A stretch of 64,000 nucleotides of DNA from Aspergillus flavus (lineage: Eukaryota; Ascomycota; Eurotiomycetes; Eurotiales; Aspergillaceae). Both the position numbers and the translations under genes were made by a program. This document shows, in pieces, positions 9,768 to 20,862 of the stretch (its first letter is position 1; every line of letters starts with the position of its first letter). Where the stretch lies: assembly GCF_009017415.1 (NCBI RefSeq), contig NC_092408.1, positions 1,860,001 to 1,924,000 on the forward strand, read 5' to 3'. The notes under the pieces were generated by a model. The model was not told the origin of the DNA. It did not search any database and saw nothing but the letters and a program-made list of their open reading frames with translations.

Positions 9768-12700
9768 ATGCCTGCTGAGGGAACAGATCCTGTCGACTGG
9801 TCTGTTGACGAAGTAGTCCAATTCCTTTGCCATAATTCACACACCCCATGGTCGCAGTCCGTGTCAGGGGCCCCTCGGCCTGACCCTACCTCCTTCGAGG
9901 CTGCTCTCCGCGACAATCTGATCACTGGAGAAGTGCTTTTAAATGATGTCGATAAGAGCGCACTGCGAGATGATCTAGGATTGAGAGCCCTCGGGCACCG
10001 GAGTTCCATGCTGACGGCAATACGGTACCTCCAAGGACTCTCTCTCAAATATCAAATCTCTAAAAGTCGGCTTGATTCTCCTATAGAGTGTCACACTCCA
10101 AGTCATTCAGCGTTAATTACACCGAAAGCTTCCCAGAAAGCCACACCACCGCTTTGCTGTGTCCCTTTATCTTTAGACGCGACTCCACAGCGTACTAACT
10201 TACTACCCAGTATATCTACGGCGGTGAGTACAAACGCTGTAAATCTAGCAGGTGTGCCCAACTCAGGAGAATTTACGGCTCCTTCAAGTACTCCTCAAGA
10301 GACTTCTCGCATCGCAAGGTTGCAGACTAATGTAGAAGACTTTGGCCCCGTTGAGCGTGTTCGCCCACATGAGCAAGTTTTCATGGATAGACATGGAAGG
10401 AAGCGGCGACGGCTAGACCTTACTACTCTAACTAAAAGTCGAGCTGATAACGAGCATGCTCCAGACCCTGTGCAAGCCAAAGAGTGGTATATGGGCCCGG
10501 AACAGATTACACCATCCCAATTGTTCTATTCTCCTGACCCAGACCAAAATGACGAGACCTTCACACTGGTTGGATCAAATTTTCCAACTGCACAGCGTTT
10601 GTTTGTGAACAGATGTCTTCATTATTTTCAGAAACAAAAACGCATAATCCTGGACTCTACCCAAGATCAAAGCCGGTCAGCCATAGTACCATATAATCTG
10701 TCCATGGTTAAAAGCGGCGAAAGACGTTTCACACTGTACACTGCGAAAAATGGAAAGGTTTCTGTTAGTACAGAAAACATAGAAGACTGGCCGCAACTAA
10801 CTCGGTCGCAAGCAGTCTCTGAAGAAGGACAGACAGACACACTGGATCCATCTGACCCTTTCTCTTATCTTCTGCAGCGGTATCCAGTCCAAGATGAAAG
10901 TCAGGATGCATTTCCATTGTATGGAGACTCAGGATCTGAGGGTGAGTTTGACGAAGAGACTTGGCAAGAAATTGAAGACGAAAACCCTGGAGGATGGTTT
11001 CGGAAGCCCTCTAAACTCACGCCCACGGAGATAGAATGTGTCATCAAAGATTGTGTCTCCCAATATGAGAGCAAGTGGTATGATGTTTGCTTGCCAAAAG
11101 AGCAAGTTAAGGCTCGCAAGCTCTGGTTAAGAGCTAGGAAGGGCAGGTTTACCAACCAGGAAATCAAAGCGCTACTGGGGAAGATTACATCTCTAAACAA
11201 GCGTCTTAGGAAACTACAGGATGCTATCCGTGAAAGTGAGTATGCAACAAAGTCCGAGCTACAAACCCAGTGTCAAAGCATGGAGCAAACTGTGATGGAT
11301 ATTCAACAACATAAGTGGCGTGTTTCGACCCTGGAGCAAGAAACGTGTCCTCCAAAAATCTCGGCCCCTCTCAAACCTACGTCCGTACAAAGGCCGAAGC
11401 ATAACTCTGGGGATGAAGAATCACTCCATTCAGAGTCAGGTGATATGTCTGATGATTCTATGGAGGACTTCATTGATAAGTCTGATATCGAGGACCAACC
11501 CATACATGCTGAAAATAACAGCAGCACTCGAACCCCACCAATGTCTGAAAGCGACGATAACATTATCAGCCCTTCTAGGATTAGGCGACATTCAAGGGCG
11601 AGAAAGCTTCCTTTTCGGGAGTCAAGCTCCCCATCTCCACCTCCTGTGCACAAGAATAAACACCCCATAGAATGCATTGACCTCACTGAAGACTCTCCGG
11701 CAGTCGATAATGAGGAGTACAGGGTTGAGACTCCCCCATTAAACCCAGTGCCACGAGCTATAACGCAGCCTTTCGAGGATCCTATCAAATCTGAACGGAG
11801 TTGCTCAATTTCCCCCGAACCGTACCTTGGTCCCAGAGTGATGGTCGAAATTCCAGTTTACAAAACAAAGCACCCAAATCTTTTCAAACCCAGGAAGCGG
11901 CCAAGTCTACCTGATATACACGACGTTGACAAGCTTGTGTCGGTGCCTTGGGATTTACTTGAAGAACGACAAGACCGCCGGAGACTATTAGCAAAACTGA
12001 TCGCAACCCTTTCTATTGAAGAGCGAAATAAGTTGGCGCAGGCGGTTCCTAGATATTCTAGTTCAGACTTGCAGCAACTTACAGGAACTGGTCTCAAGCT
12101 CTTGCTGAAGAATCAAGAAATTATCCCAGAACTTGAAGAAGCTGAGAGCCGTGTGGTCATGCGTGTTACTTCCTTTTATATCTCGTGGATAAATTGTGTC
12201 CACCTTCCGTCGGAAGGAATTCAGAGGAACCTTGTACTCTACGCTCAATCTAAAATCAGCAGCTTTGTCACTTACTTCAACGAACTTTGCGCGCGCCTCG
12301 ATGATTACCCCAAGAAGAAAGGTTCGAAAATGCATCGGCTCAATGAAAAGGGAGCTTTATCTGATCCAACAGACACTCCTCACAAAAAGCGCAAAAGAGA
12401 GGTCAAGGAAAGTCAAAATGCGAAAAAGAGTCAGCAGAGCGCACAGCTTCGTGTCGCGCTGCAAGAGAAGCAGAGAAAGATTCTCGAAAGGAAGATAGGC
12501 AGCACTAACACAGATCCTACACGTCAAGCTGTCAGCTTCGGAAATCCTGCTATTTATCTGGACCCTCAAATTGGCTTGCGTGTTAAGCCCCACCAATTGA
12601 ATGGTATTCAATTCATGTGGCGAGAGTTGATAGAAGATGAAAACAAGCAAGGTTGTCTGCTCGCTCACACCATGGGTTTAGGGAAAACGATGCAGGTTAT

Positions 12701-15008
12701 ATCGCTCCTTGCAACAATATCTGCGGCAGCATCTTCCGATGATCCTAAGATACGCCAGCAGGTTCCTGCAGCTTTCTATAGGTCTCAATCGCTTATTCTC
12801 TGCCCATCATCATTAATTGAAAATTGGTATGAGGAGTTTCTCATGTGGGCTCCTGTACAATCGGGCATTGGGCCACTGAGGAAGATAACAACTTCCGCCA
12901 CAATGCCAGAGAGACTACAAGAGGTGTGTGACTGGAATGAGGAAGGCGGGGTGCTCATCATGAGCTATGACATATTTCGGACGTGGATACTCAACAGGGA
13001 GACAAATAAAAGGGGGAAACCCTTGAATGATAATGATTATGGCAAAGTCAGAGATTGCCTTCTCGAGGGACCTAACATTATTGTTGCCGACGAGGCTCAC
13101 AAAATGAAAAATCCAGCCACTGGCATCTCGCAAGCAGCCATGCAGTTCCGCTCTAAAAGTCGCATTGCCCTAACTGGATCCCCTCTTGCTAACAATCTTA
13201 TCGATTACTATGCGATGATCAACTGGATTGCGGAGGGCTACCTCGGCGAATTCGTGGAGTTTAAGGCAAAATTTGTGGAGCCTATAACGGAGGGACTTTA
13301 TGTGGACAGTACATACACAGAGAGGAGACGGTCATTGGTGAAGCTTCAAGTCCTCAAAGAAATCCTTGCTCCAAAGATCAATCGTGCCGATATCTCCGTG
13401 CTCGCTGGCAGTTTACCGACCAAAGTCGAGTTCGTCATAACGGTTCCCTTGACGGACCTACAGAAACAAGCATATGATTCATATGTGGAGACTATATTGC
13501 AAGGGAAAGGCGCTTTCGGCAGTGCGCAATTATGGTCCTGGCTTGCGATTCTGAGTTTATGTTGCAATCATCCATCGTGTTTCAGAGACAAACTACTAAG
13601 CCGAGCAAATGACGCACAGAAAATAAACAAGAGGTTAGATGAGATGGAGATGATCCCCGGCGATGAACCTATCGCGCAAGCAGGCCTTCCAGATTCAGAA
13701 AAGCTGGTTTCTGAACAAGAACAGATCTTCGCCAAAGTCCCTGACATAAAAGCCTTAGAAATGTCTCATCGGGCGCGAATTATGAACTCGATAATCGACG
13801 AATCTATCAGGGCTGGTGACAAGATCTTAGTTTTCTCGCACAGTATCCCAACACTCGACTATATTGAGCATGTCCTTCGATCATCAAATCGAAAATATTC
13901 TCGGCTAGATGGGCGAACTCCCGTCGTGACTCGACAAGATGCGACGAAGAGATTCAATCTTGGCTCTGAGAAGCAAGTGTACCTAATCTCAACGCGCGCA
14001 GGAGGCCTTGGCTTAAACATTCCTGGGGCGAACCGTGTCATCATCTTCGACTTTAAATTCAGCCCGGTATGGGAAGAGCAGGCTGTTGGACGCGCCTATC
14101 GCTTGGGCCAGCAGAAACCAGTATTTGTCTACCGTTTCATTGCCGGTGGTACCTTTGAGGAGGTTATGTATAATAAGGCTGTCTTCAAGACCCAACTTGC
14201 TTTCCGTGTTGTCGATAAGAAGAATCCGGTTCGTTGGGCACAAAAGTCACTGGGCGAATATCTTTTCCCAGCCAAGCCGGTCCCTCAGCAAGACATCGCC
14301 GAATATCTGGGGAAGGATCCGCAAGTCTTAGACAAGATCATCATGGGTGATACTGGCGAGGAGAAGTCTATCCGCAATATTGCCCTCACTGAAACATTCC
14401 AGAAGGAAGACAATGACAAATTGACTGAGGAAGAGAGACAAGGCGTTCAACAGCAATTGAGCGACGAGCGCCTGAAGCGCACCGATCCAGAGGCTTACCG
14501 CCAGTTAGTTCTGGACAGGCAAAGGCAATCTTTGACTGCGGGCCAAGTTCCGGCTTGGACCCCATCGTCATACACGCAACCAGCTCCCATGCTGCCAGTT
14601 CCCATGCTGCCTCAACCACCTTATATGCAGCTAACAGTTCCATCAAGCGCTCACAACACTGGGCCTCCCGCTCTAGCACCGGACATGAGCATTTACCCAG
14701 AGCCTTCTAAAACACCCATGCCCTCGACATCCGCAGCCGCGATAAGTTCAACTTCAGGGATCTACCCTTGGCGCTCTGCTCAGAGCGTACCACCTAACGA
14801 AAGCACCGCAGTCTACTCCCCTTTCACGCCTTCACCTGCCAGAAGCCTGGGACAAGGTGGCGCTCAGATGCCTACGCAAATGGATGGTACCAATTTCGAT
14901 ACAAATGTCCAGCCACATGATATGACCGCGGATACGGCACTTACCGAACTCTCGCAATCAACTTCATCATCAGAAGATAGCTCCGAGCATCCTTGCCGCC
15001 AGCAGTGA
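9768..15008 (+). CDS. SNF2-family ATPase, ATRX/ARIP4-like, with N-terminal SAM-like domain
   Basis: A 1746-aa single-exon chromatin-remodelling ATPase, expected in the nucleus. Residues about 10-90 resemble a SAM domain (WSVDEVVQFL, then FEAALRDNLITGEVLL, then LGLRALGHRSSML). A long acidic, low-complexity stretch follows. The ATPase core begins near residue 930: motif I AHTMGLGKTMQVISL near 965, DEAHKMKNP near 1108, ALTGSPLANN in motif III, and C-terminal helicase motifs STRAGGLGLN and VGRAYRLGQQ near 1440. The AHxMGLGKT form and the KFSPVWEEQAVGRAYRLGQ segment point to the Rad54/ATRX/ARIP4 branch rather than Snf2 or ISWI. The C-terminus is proline/serine-rich. All core motifs look intact. 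It converges on a second SNF2-type gene. Confidence 0.9.
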   Translation: MPAEGTDPVDWSVDEVVQFLCHNSHTPWSQSVSGAPRPDPTSFEAALRDNLITGEVLLNDVDKSALRDDLGLRALGHRSSMLTAIRYLQGLSLKYQISKSRLDSPIECHTPSHSALITPKASQKATPPLCCVPLSLDATPQRTNLLPSISTAVSTNAVNLAGVPNSGEFTAPSSTPQETSRIARLQTNVEDFGPVERVRPHEQVFMDRHGRKRRRLDLTTLTKSRADNEHAPDPVQAKEWYMGPEQITPSQLFYSPDPDQNDETFTLVGSNFPTAQRLFVNRCLHYFQKQKRIILDSTQDQSRSAIVPYNLSMVKSGERRFTLYTAKNGKVSVSTENIEDWPQLTRSQAVSEEGQTDTLDPSDPFSYLLQRYPVQDESQDAFPLYGDSGSEGEFDEETWQEIEDENPGGWFRKPSKLTPTEIECVIKDCVSQYESKWYDVCLPKEQVKARKLWLRARKGRFTNQEIKALLGKITSLNKRLRKLQDAIRESEYATKSELQTQCQSMEQTVMDIQQHKWRVSTLEQETCPPKISAPLKPTSVQRPKHNSGDEESLHSESGDMSDDSMEDFIDKSDIEDQPIHAENNSSTRTPPMSESDDNIISPSRIRRHSRARKLPFRESSSPSPPPVHKNKHPIECIDLTEDSPAVDNEEYRVETPPLNPVPRAITQPFEDPIKSERSCSISPEPYLGPRVMVEIPVYKTKHPNLFKPRKRPSLPDIHDVDKLVSVPWDLLEERQDRRRLLAKLIATLSIEERNKLAQAVPRYSSSDLQQLTGTGLKLLLKNQEIIPELEEAESRVVMRVTSFYISWINCVHLPSEGIQRNLVLYAQSKISSFVTYFNELCARLDDYPKKKGSKMHRLNEKGALSDPTDTPHKKRKREVKESQNAKKSQQSAQLRVALQEKQRKILERKIGSTNTDPTRQAVSFGNPAIYLDPQIGLRVKPHQLNGIQFMWRELIEDENKQGCLLAHTMGLGKTMQVISLLATISAAASSDDPKIRQQVPAAFYRSQSLILCPSSLIENWYEEFLMWAPVQSGIGPLRKITTSATMPERLQEVCDWNEEGGVLIMSYDIFRTWILNRETNKRGKPLNDNDYGKVRDCLLEGPNIIVADEAHKMKNPATGISQAAMQFRSKSRIALTGSPLANNLIDYYAMINWIAEGYLGEFVEFKAKFVEPITEGLYVDSTYTERRRSLVKLQVLKEILAPKINRADISVLAGSLPTKVEFVITVPLTDLQKQAYDSYVETILQGKGAFGSAQLWSWLAILSLCCNHPSCFRDKLLSRANDAQKINKRLDEMEMIPGDEPIAQAGLPDSEKLVSEQEQIFAKVPDIKALEMSHRARIMNSIIDESIRAGDKILVFSHSIPTLDYIEHVLRSSNRKYSRLDGRTPVVTRQDATKRFNLGSEKQVYLISTRAGGLGLNIPGANRVIIFDFKFSPVWEEQAVGRAYRLGQQKPVFVYRFIAGGTFEEVMYNKAVFKTQLAFRVVDKKNPVRWAQKSLGEYLFPAKPVPQQDIAEYLGKDPQVLDKIIMGDTGEEKSIRNIALTETFQKEDNDKLTEEERQGVQQQLSDERLKRTDPEAYRQLVLDRQRQSLTAGQVPAWTPSSYTQPAPMLPVPMLPQPPYMQLTVPSSAHNTGPPALAPDMSIYPEPSKTPMPSTSAAAISSTSGIYPWRSAQSVPPNESTAVYSPFTPSPARSLGQGGAQMPTQMDGTNFDTNVQPHDMTADTALTELSQSTSSSEDSSEHPCRQQ

Positions 15009-15765
15009 GAAACCTCAAACACCTGAATCTTGGCCATTCATTCTTACAATCTTCGGAATTTTGGTCTCTCCTTTCCGTCCTGTTCTATCAAGAGCCTTTT
15101 TAGCGGCATGCAAGTGTTGGCAATTGCAAAGCCTTGTTTCTATTTATTAATTGGCGTCTACTTCTTGTACTTTCACTACCATTCTTTTCTTTCTTATCTT
15201 CCCTTCCGACTTCTCTTGTAAATTGCATACGTCTCTCGTTTCTTGTCTCCCACAAAAAAAGCAGCAACAGCTCATCGCTTTCTCATTTCAACACGGAGTT
15301 TTAGGGGCAAAATGACGGGTTTGCGTCAATTGATGCATGTGCTGCGCACAATAACGAGTCAACGAGTCATGAACAAATAATACAATTAATGAGATACCTC
15401 AAAGTGTGTGTATACATCTTTGTCTTTTGGTGTAAATGGTATAGCTGCTAAGGGGCTGTAAGACCCATTAGAAGTAAATTGCTTGTTATTCCCATTTTAA
15501 TCTAGCCGGCAGATCCAGTTTCCTCTATTTAATTGATTTCGACAATTTTCGAAAGAAACAGAAATAAGGGGGAAAAAAGTACAAGAGAAAAGTAACGAAA
15601 GTCCGACATGAGATTCCAATCTTCACACCGTTTCCAAATTCACGCAGAATGGCCCGAAATTCTTCGCCGAAAGTAGTCCAAAGTCCAATCCCGACAAAGA
15701 GATGTAGATAGAATAGAAACTCCTCTAGGGAGGCGATAAATTTTAGCGAAGACTTGTGTACACGA
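15009..15765. other. Convergent 3' region between two SNF2-type genes
   Basis: Should hold the 3' UTRs of both genes. T-rich, with no coding signal and no repeat recognised. Confidence 0.4.
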
Positions 15766-18654
15766 TCAAGTAAGCAGCTTCTCGAGGTCTGCAACCCGAG
15801 TCGCTCTATCATCCACCTTCTTTTTCTTGGCAGTCTCGCGGAAAGCGGCTAACATCAACTTGCGCTTTGTTTCCTGGATGGCTAGGACGCGATCTTCGAT
15901 GCTATCTTCCATCACAAGACGCCAGACGGTTGTTTCGCGTGTTTGTCCGAGGCGATAGACTCGATCGACGGCTTGGTCTTCTATTGCCGGGGCCCACCAG
16001 CTATCAGCGAGGATGGCCTGGTTTGCTGCAACTAGGTTGAGGCCAACGCTGCAGACGCTCAAGCTTGCGAGAAGGACCTTGCAGTTGGGATCATGGGAGA
16101 ATCGATAGGTTGAGTTATCGCGGGCTAACGAACTCATTTTGCCGTCGACACGGGCGAACCCGACGCCATAGCGGTTGAGGTGAGGCTCGAGGAGGTTCAG
16201 GAATGAGGTCCATTGGCTGAAGACGACTGTTTTCGTGCCAGGCGCTTGGCCTTGGGCTGTGAGGATTTTGATTAGAGCTTCGATTTTACTGCTTGGAGTG
16301 TCGGGGTCTGCGACCACAGCTTCAGTGCTTTCGCCCATTTCGACAGCGGGTTCGACGAGTGTGGATGTATCGGTGATCTCAGCACGACACATGGGACATT
16401 TGTGCTGCCGTTCGATTACTTGTTCAATGCAACCTTTACAGAAAGTATGGGCGCAGGCTGTGATGACCGGTTGCTCTAGGGTGTCTAGACAGATCGGGCA
16501 TGTCTCTTGACTCTCAATTTGGATTCTCAACATGTCTTGAAGGGCTTTGATGTTCTCCGGCGTTAACGGGACGACCTTATTATCCTCCAGGAGCTGCGCG
16601 AGCTTTTCAATACGGTCTTTGCAGAGCGCCCAGTGGTTACAGACTTGTCGGAGACGAAGGATCACTTCGAGGAGGTGTGAGTAGGTGGTGCTGGACTTGT
16701 CTTTGGACTTGAAATCTAGAAGCATGCCTCTCGCTTCGGACCTATTATAATTGTGAGCAAATGCCACAGACATCCTAGAGTCCGGTAATACATACTGGAA
16801 CATATCATATTTCTCCTGCTCGTGAGTGTGGAACTTAATACGAAGAACGCGGGAAGTAAGGGGCGGCAGACGCAAATTCACAAACTCCATATCCTTTCTA
16901 CGGCGTAAACAGATGGTACTCATAAGTGCCTGTAGAAGCAATCGAGCATTTGGATCCTCAGACATAAGAGGTCGGATCAACACGCTAGTGAAAACCGTCA
17001 TATCCTCAAGGCCCCCGGAAAGCTTTAGGAAGCGAACCTGAGAATAAAGATCCTTGAGGGAATTGACAATTGGCGTGCCAGTCAAGGTCCAGCGAGAGTC
17101 TGCCCGCAGATTGCATGCTGCTAACGCGCCTTTGGACCGTGGATTACGGATGGTATGTCCCTCATCAAGGACCACACGGCGCCAGTGGACGGAAAAAATT
17201 CCTTTTTTCGGGGGCACTTTTGCATTCGGGTTGTATTCCAATGCAAGAGCACCATAACTTGTCACTACTACGTCGTACTGGTCAAGATTGGCGGCTTCTT
17301 TCTTTCCTGTCCCATGGTAGACATGTACCTGTGGAGCGCTCTCGCTGTGTGTGTGATCCTGTATTTGGTTTTTCCAATTGCTCATAACTCCTACAGGAGC
17401 TACTATGAGTGTAGTTTTGGAAGAGCCTGGGGTCTTTGGTGCGGAGTTTGCCAGAATTAGTGAAATGATCTGGATAGTCTTTCCAAGTCCCATATCATCA
17501 GCCAGAATACCGCCACTTGCGAGAGGGGGTGCAATGGATGTGGAGAAATTTGTCGCAATGTTCGTAAATCTATTGTCCTTCCTCTTCCAGAGTTGTACCA
17601 CATCCTCAGACCCAGCAGCAGGGAGTGTCGGATTTTCTTTCTCAATCATCCAAGCCAGTCCTTGGCGTTGATAAGGAAGGAGTTCCGTCGAAAGAGCAGC
17701 AGGACGATCAGCCATAGGCATTTTTGCCAAGTCTGCTTCACTTAAACCAAAGTTCTCGGCGACTTGACCGATATCCCGAGGGTTGAAAGTGCTGCTCTGG
17801 CCAATGAGTTCCTCTAGGCTCTCTCCTCCCTCAATACTGCCATCACCAGCGTAAAGGTTGGAAAACATGGAGTTATTCGCCGCCTCCCACTGTTGTCCTT
17901 TGCCTTTGGCTAGCGCACGAGCTCTTTTTTCGGCCTCTTTCCGGGCCTTTTCGCGCTCCTTCTGCTGCTTGCGCTCTTCACGCTCTCTCTGCTTGAATTC
18001 ACTCAAAGGCAGCCTGTCCTGTTCCATCTGACTTTTCAACTCCTGTCTCCTAGCCGGATCACTAGTGCCGAACAAGCTCAGAAGGATTGGGCAATCCCAA
18101 GGCCCAATTTCCCCAGTCAATACGCCATCAATAATCAACGACCTCGTATCCTACAAACGTAAGCTTCAGAGCCTAAAAGACTACTGGCACTCATTTCACT
18201 AAGGACGTACCATGTATCTCGCCAACTTAGCCGCCATATTCCTCGGGATATGCCCAATCTGAGCTCCCATAACATTATCAACGCGAATGGCATTAGAATC
18301 ATATGGATTCCCCGGTTCACGTCTCAAAATTACGTGTTCGCCATAAGTGGCATGTCCGCGATAATAACGAACGCCCACAATCTTGGTATTTACATTCCCG
18401 TAAAGCATCGAACTGCCAGCCGCCGGATCATCAGCAGCCTGGCTACCCGGAATTACATCTGCAGCTTGCGCGTCATCCTCTTCATCGTCTGCGGCCAGCT
18501 GCGACGACTGGCTCAAGGGCGCAAAGAGGGTATCCTCTCCAAGACGCTGTCCACGAGTGACGCGGGGTGTCTTGGGGGTTGACTGTGGATTCTCATCATC
18601 GCTTTGGGTCAGATCTATCTGATCAACCTGTCTCTTTCCTCTCCGGACGCCCAT
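15766..18654 (-). CDS. HIRAN-SNF2-RING ATPase (HLTF/Rad5-like)
   Basis: A nuclear DNA-dependent ATPase with a ubiquitin-ligase RING, of the type that acts in replication-fork damage tolerance. Exons 18654-18211 and 18150-15766 are joined across a 60-nt GT-AG intron (AKLARYM then DTRSLIIDG), giving 942 aa. Order: acidic N-terminus; HIRAN domain about 85-180 (YYRGHATYGEHVILRREP, NPYDSNAIRVDN, IGHIPRNMA); ATPase motif I ADDMGLGKTIQ near 365; DEGHTIRNP near 480; RING near 705-745 with CPICLDTL, AHTFCKGC and CPMC; C-terminal helicase ending in VDRVYRLGQ. RING inside the helicase plus HIRAN is the HLTF/Rad5 architecture. Whether it is the Rad5 orthologue or a fungal paralogue cannot be settled here. 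Confidence 0.92.
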
Positions 18655-19047
18655 AGTGATCTGGGAGATGGTAGGCAGTTAAAGGCTTACAATTAGTCAT
18701 TAGGAGAAGCAGGATCGATCTCATTGTTCATGGTTGCGCCAGGTCGATTTACGGGGCGCTGATCGTGACTATTCCCCTTCTGGACTAGTGGATGTCAAGC
18801 ATCCAACGCGCTATGACGCGAACCCACGTGATCCCTCTATAATATCAGATTCTAGATGGATCGCCGGTAAGTTAAAAGTCAAAAACACATAGCTTTTATC
18901 AGTGAATTCTATAGAAATTACAAACTAACTACTATCTATAGGGTATTTTGAGGGGAATCGGTAATCAGAAAGGCGATGCTCCGGATCCATCAACGGATCA
19001 CAATACAGGATACACTCAGCGGTGATGCAAGAATAGACGGATGGTCT
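18655..19047. other. Intergenic region
   Basis: Promoter of the HLTF-like gene and 3' UTR of the MFS gene to its right. No coding signal seen. Confidence 0.4.
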
Positions 19048-20862
19048 CTATTTGAAGGACTCCCGGGTGTTGACTCGATCAATGTCGTACGGGTTAGCAT
19101 CATACACAGTCTGAGAATTTACCCCCTCAGACCGGCGTGACGCCTGTGATGCTATAGACTTTCTTCGGTCATACTTGGAGGCAGACGGGAGATCATCCAG
19201 TTGCGAGCTTGCTGGGGTGGGCTCAGACACAGTGTCATCCACCTCCTTCAACCCCTCTGTAGCATTGTTCTCGGACTTCTTCTCAGTATCTGTCTCGTCA
19301 GGAACATCGCGAGTTTGTTCCATCAACTTCTTCATAAAAGCATCAGATTGCGCTGCATACTTGCATCGCGTCCTAATCGCCGGGCCGTATTTATAAAAGA
19401 GAAACGGAAACGGGACGCACGCGAGTGCTAAAAATGCAGGGATACTGGAGGCCCAGTGCACACCTAGGTCGTTGTACATGTATGTGGTGAAGAGCGGGAA
19501 AACAGCACCGAAGATTGAACGAAGCACGGAATTGGCAGCCAACACGGACGCAGCAAAGATTGTATAGGCATCAATCAAATAATTCATCAAGCTGAGGAAA
19601 ACCAGCACCATACCAAATCCGAACGGCGCACCCGCTGCGATACTGGCCATGAAATGAATTGATGGGTAATTCGTCCAGGCAAACCAGAAAAGACCAATTG
19701 GGATGACAATCGAGGCAATCAGGCAAGGAGGCAGGCGAGCCTCGGGGGGCGCGAATCCATTGTGCCGTGCCTGGGTATTAATATAACGTTTATTATCCCA
19801 GAGTGTGTAGGCTACCGCAAGGAGCATTCCAACCATAATTCCCAAGAAAGCCAGGCCAGAAACACCCTGGTTCCATCCTCGCTGGCCTTGGTAAACAATG
19901 GGAAAGGCTGCAAACATCATATATAGGGTACCATAAATAATGGCCATATAGATCGACAACAAGAGCACGATCGGTTCACGGAATAATAGGATCCATGGTC
20001 GAGATAGGGCGATCTTGAAGGCTTCCTTGGGTGTTTTTTTTCCTTGGTCTACCTCGATCTTACTTTGGTAGACTTTCCCGGTAACTTTAGAGAGTTTTGC
20101 TGCCCGCCGCTGCAGAAGGACAGGGGCGTAAGTCTCCGGGACACAGACTGCCCCAGCAATCCAGAGAGCACCCGAGAAGATGGCTAGGAACCCCATCACC
20201 CACTTCCAACCTTCCTTCATGCCTAGGAACCCTCCAATAATTGGGCCAAGCACTGGGCCTAAGAATGGGGCAGCTGCAAACACGCTCATTGCTATACCAC
20301 GCTGGCTGGCTGGGAACATATCTGCAATCACGCCGCCAGCGTTGGTTAGCGGCGACGATCCAAAAGAACCTGCGAAGAAGCGGAAGATGATAAGGGACCA
20401 GATATTCTTTGACCCTGTACAAGCAGCGTTGAACACAGTCAACCCACAATAACTGCCGATGAAAAGATACTGTCGTCCATATAGCTCGCTCATGGGCGCC
20501 CAGAGTAACGGACCGATGGCGAATCCCACCACGAATAAGGATACTCCTAGTGTGGCTACTTCTGTACCGCAGTTAAATTGTTCCATAATTTGGTCCACAC
20601 CGCCGGTGTATGCAGAAGATACTAGCGATACCGCTAAGGTCGCCCAGGCCACTGTTACTGTGTAGAACCATTTTCGGCTATCTGGAAAAGTCATAGGATT
20701 TCGTGGATCATTGGGAAGCCAGGTGACGAGATAAGGGTCATCTTCAGTGCCGGAGCCCGCGTAAGGGTGGTCAATAACTTCCTGAGTAAGTATCCCTTGG
20801 TCGACGATAAGGCGCCAGTGTGGAATGCGAGTAGGCTTGACGGGCTCGCCTGTATCTGCCAT
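19048..20862 (-). CDS. MFS transporter, DHA1 (polyamine/drug-proton antiporter type)
   Basis: A 604-aa, single-exon plasma-membrane transporter with about 12 hydrophobic segments between residues 65 and 500, and hydrophilic ends. The entry sequence DPRNPMTFPDSRKW before the first helix, the loop segment GPLLWAPMSELYGR, the run GSFGSSPLTNAGGVIAD, and the motif-C-like GPVLGPIIGGFL are typical of the fungal DHA1 group that includes the TPO polyamine exporters and fungicide pumps. The long cytoplasmic loop and Ser/Thr/Glu-rich tail also fit. Substrate cannot be told from sequence. It sits alone next to a gene-poor stretch. Confidence 0.92.
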   Translation of the reverse strand: MADTGEPVKPTRIPHWRLIVDQGILTQEVIDHPYAGSGTEDDPYLVTWLPNDPRNPMTFPDSRKWFYTVTVAWATLAVSLVSSAYTGGVDQIMEQFNCGTEVATLGVSLFVVGFAIGPLLWAPMSELYGRQYLFIGSYCGLTVFNAACTGSKNIWSLIIFRFFAGSFGSSPLTNAGGVIADMFPASQRGIAMSVFAAAPFLGPVLGPIIGGFLGMKEGWKWVMGFLAIFSGALWIAGAVCVPETYAPVLLQRRAAKLSKVTGKVYQSKIEVDQGKKTPKEAFKIALSRPWILLFREPIVLLLSIYMAIIYGTLYMMFAAFPIVYQGQRGWNQGVSGLAFLGIMVGMLLAVAYTLWDNKRYINTQARHNGFAPPEARLPPCLIASIVIPIGLFWFAWTNYPSIHFMASIAAGAPFGFGMVLVFLSLMNYLIDAYTIFAASVLAANSVLRSIFGAVFPLFTTYMYNDLGVHWASSIPAFLALACVPFPFLFYKYGPAIRTRCKYAAQSDAFMKKLMEQTRDVPDETDTEKKSENNATEGLKEVDDTVSEPTPASSQLDDLPSASKYDRRKSIASQASRRSEGVNSQTVYDANPYDIDRVNTRESFK

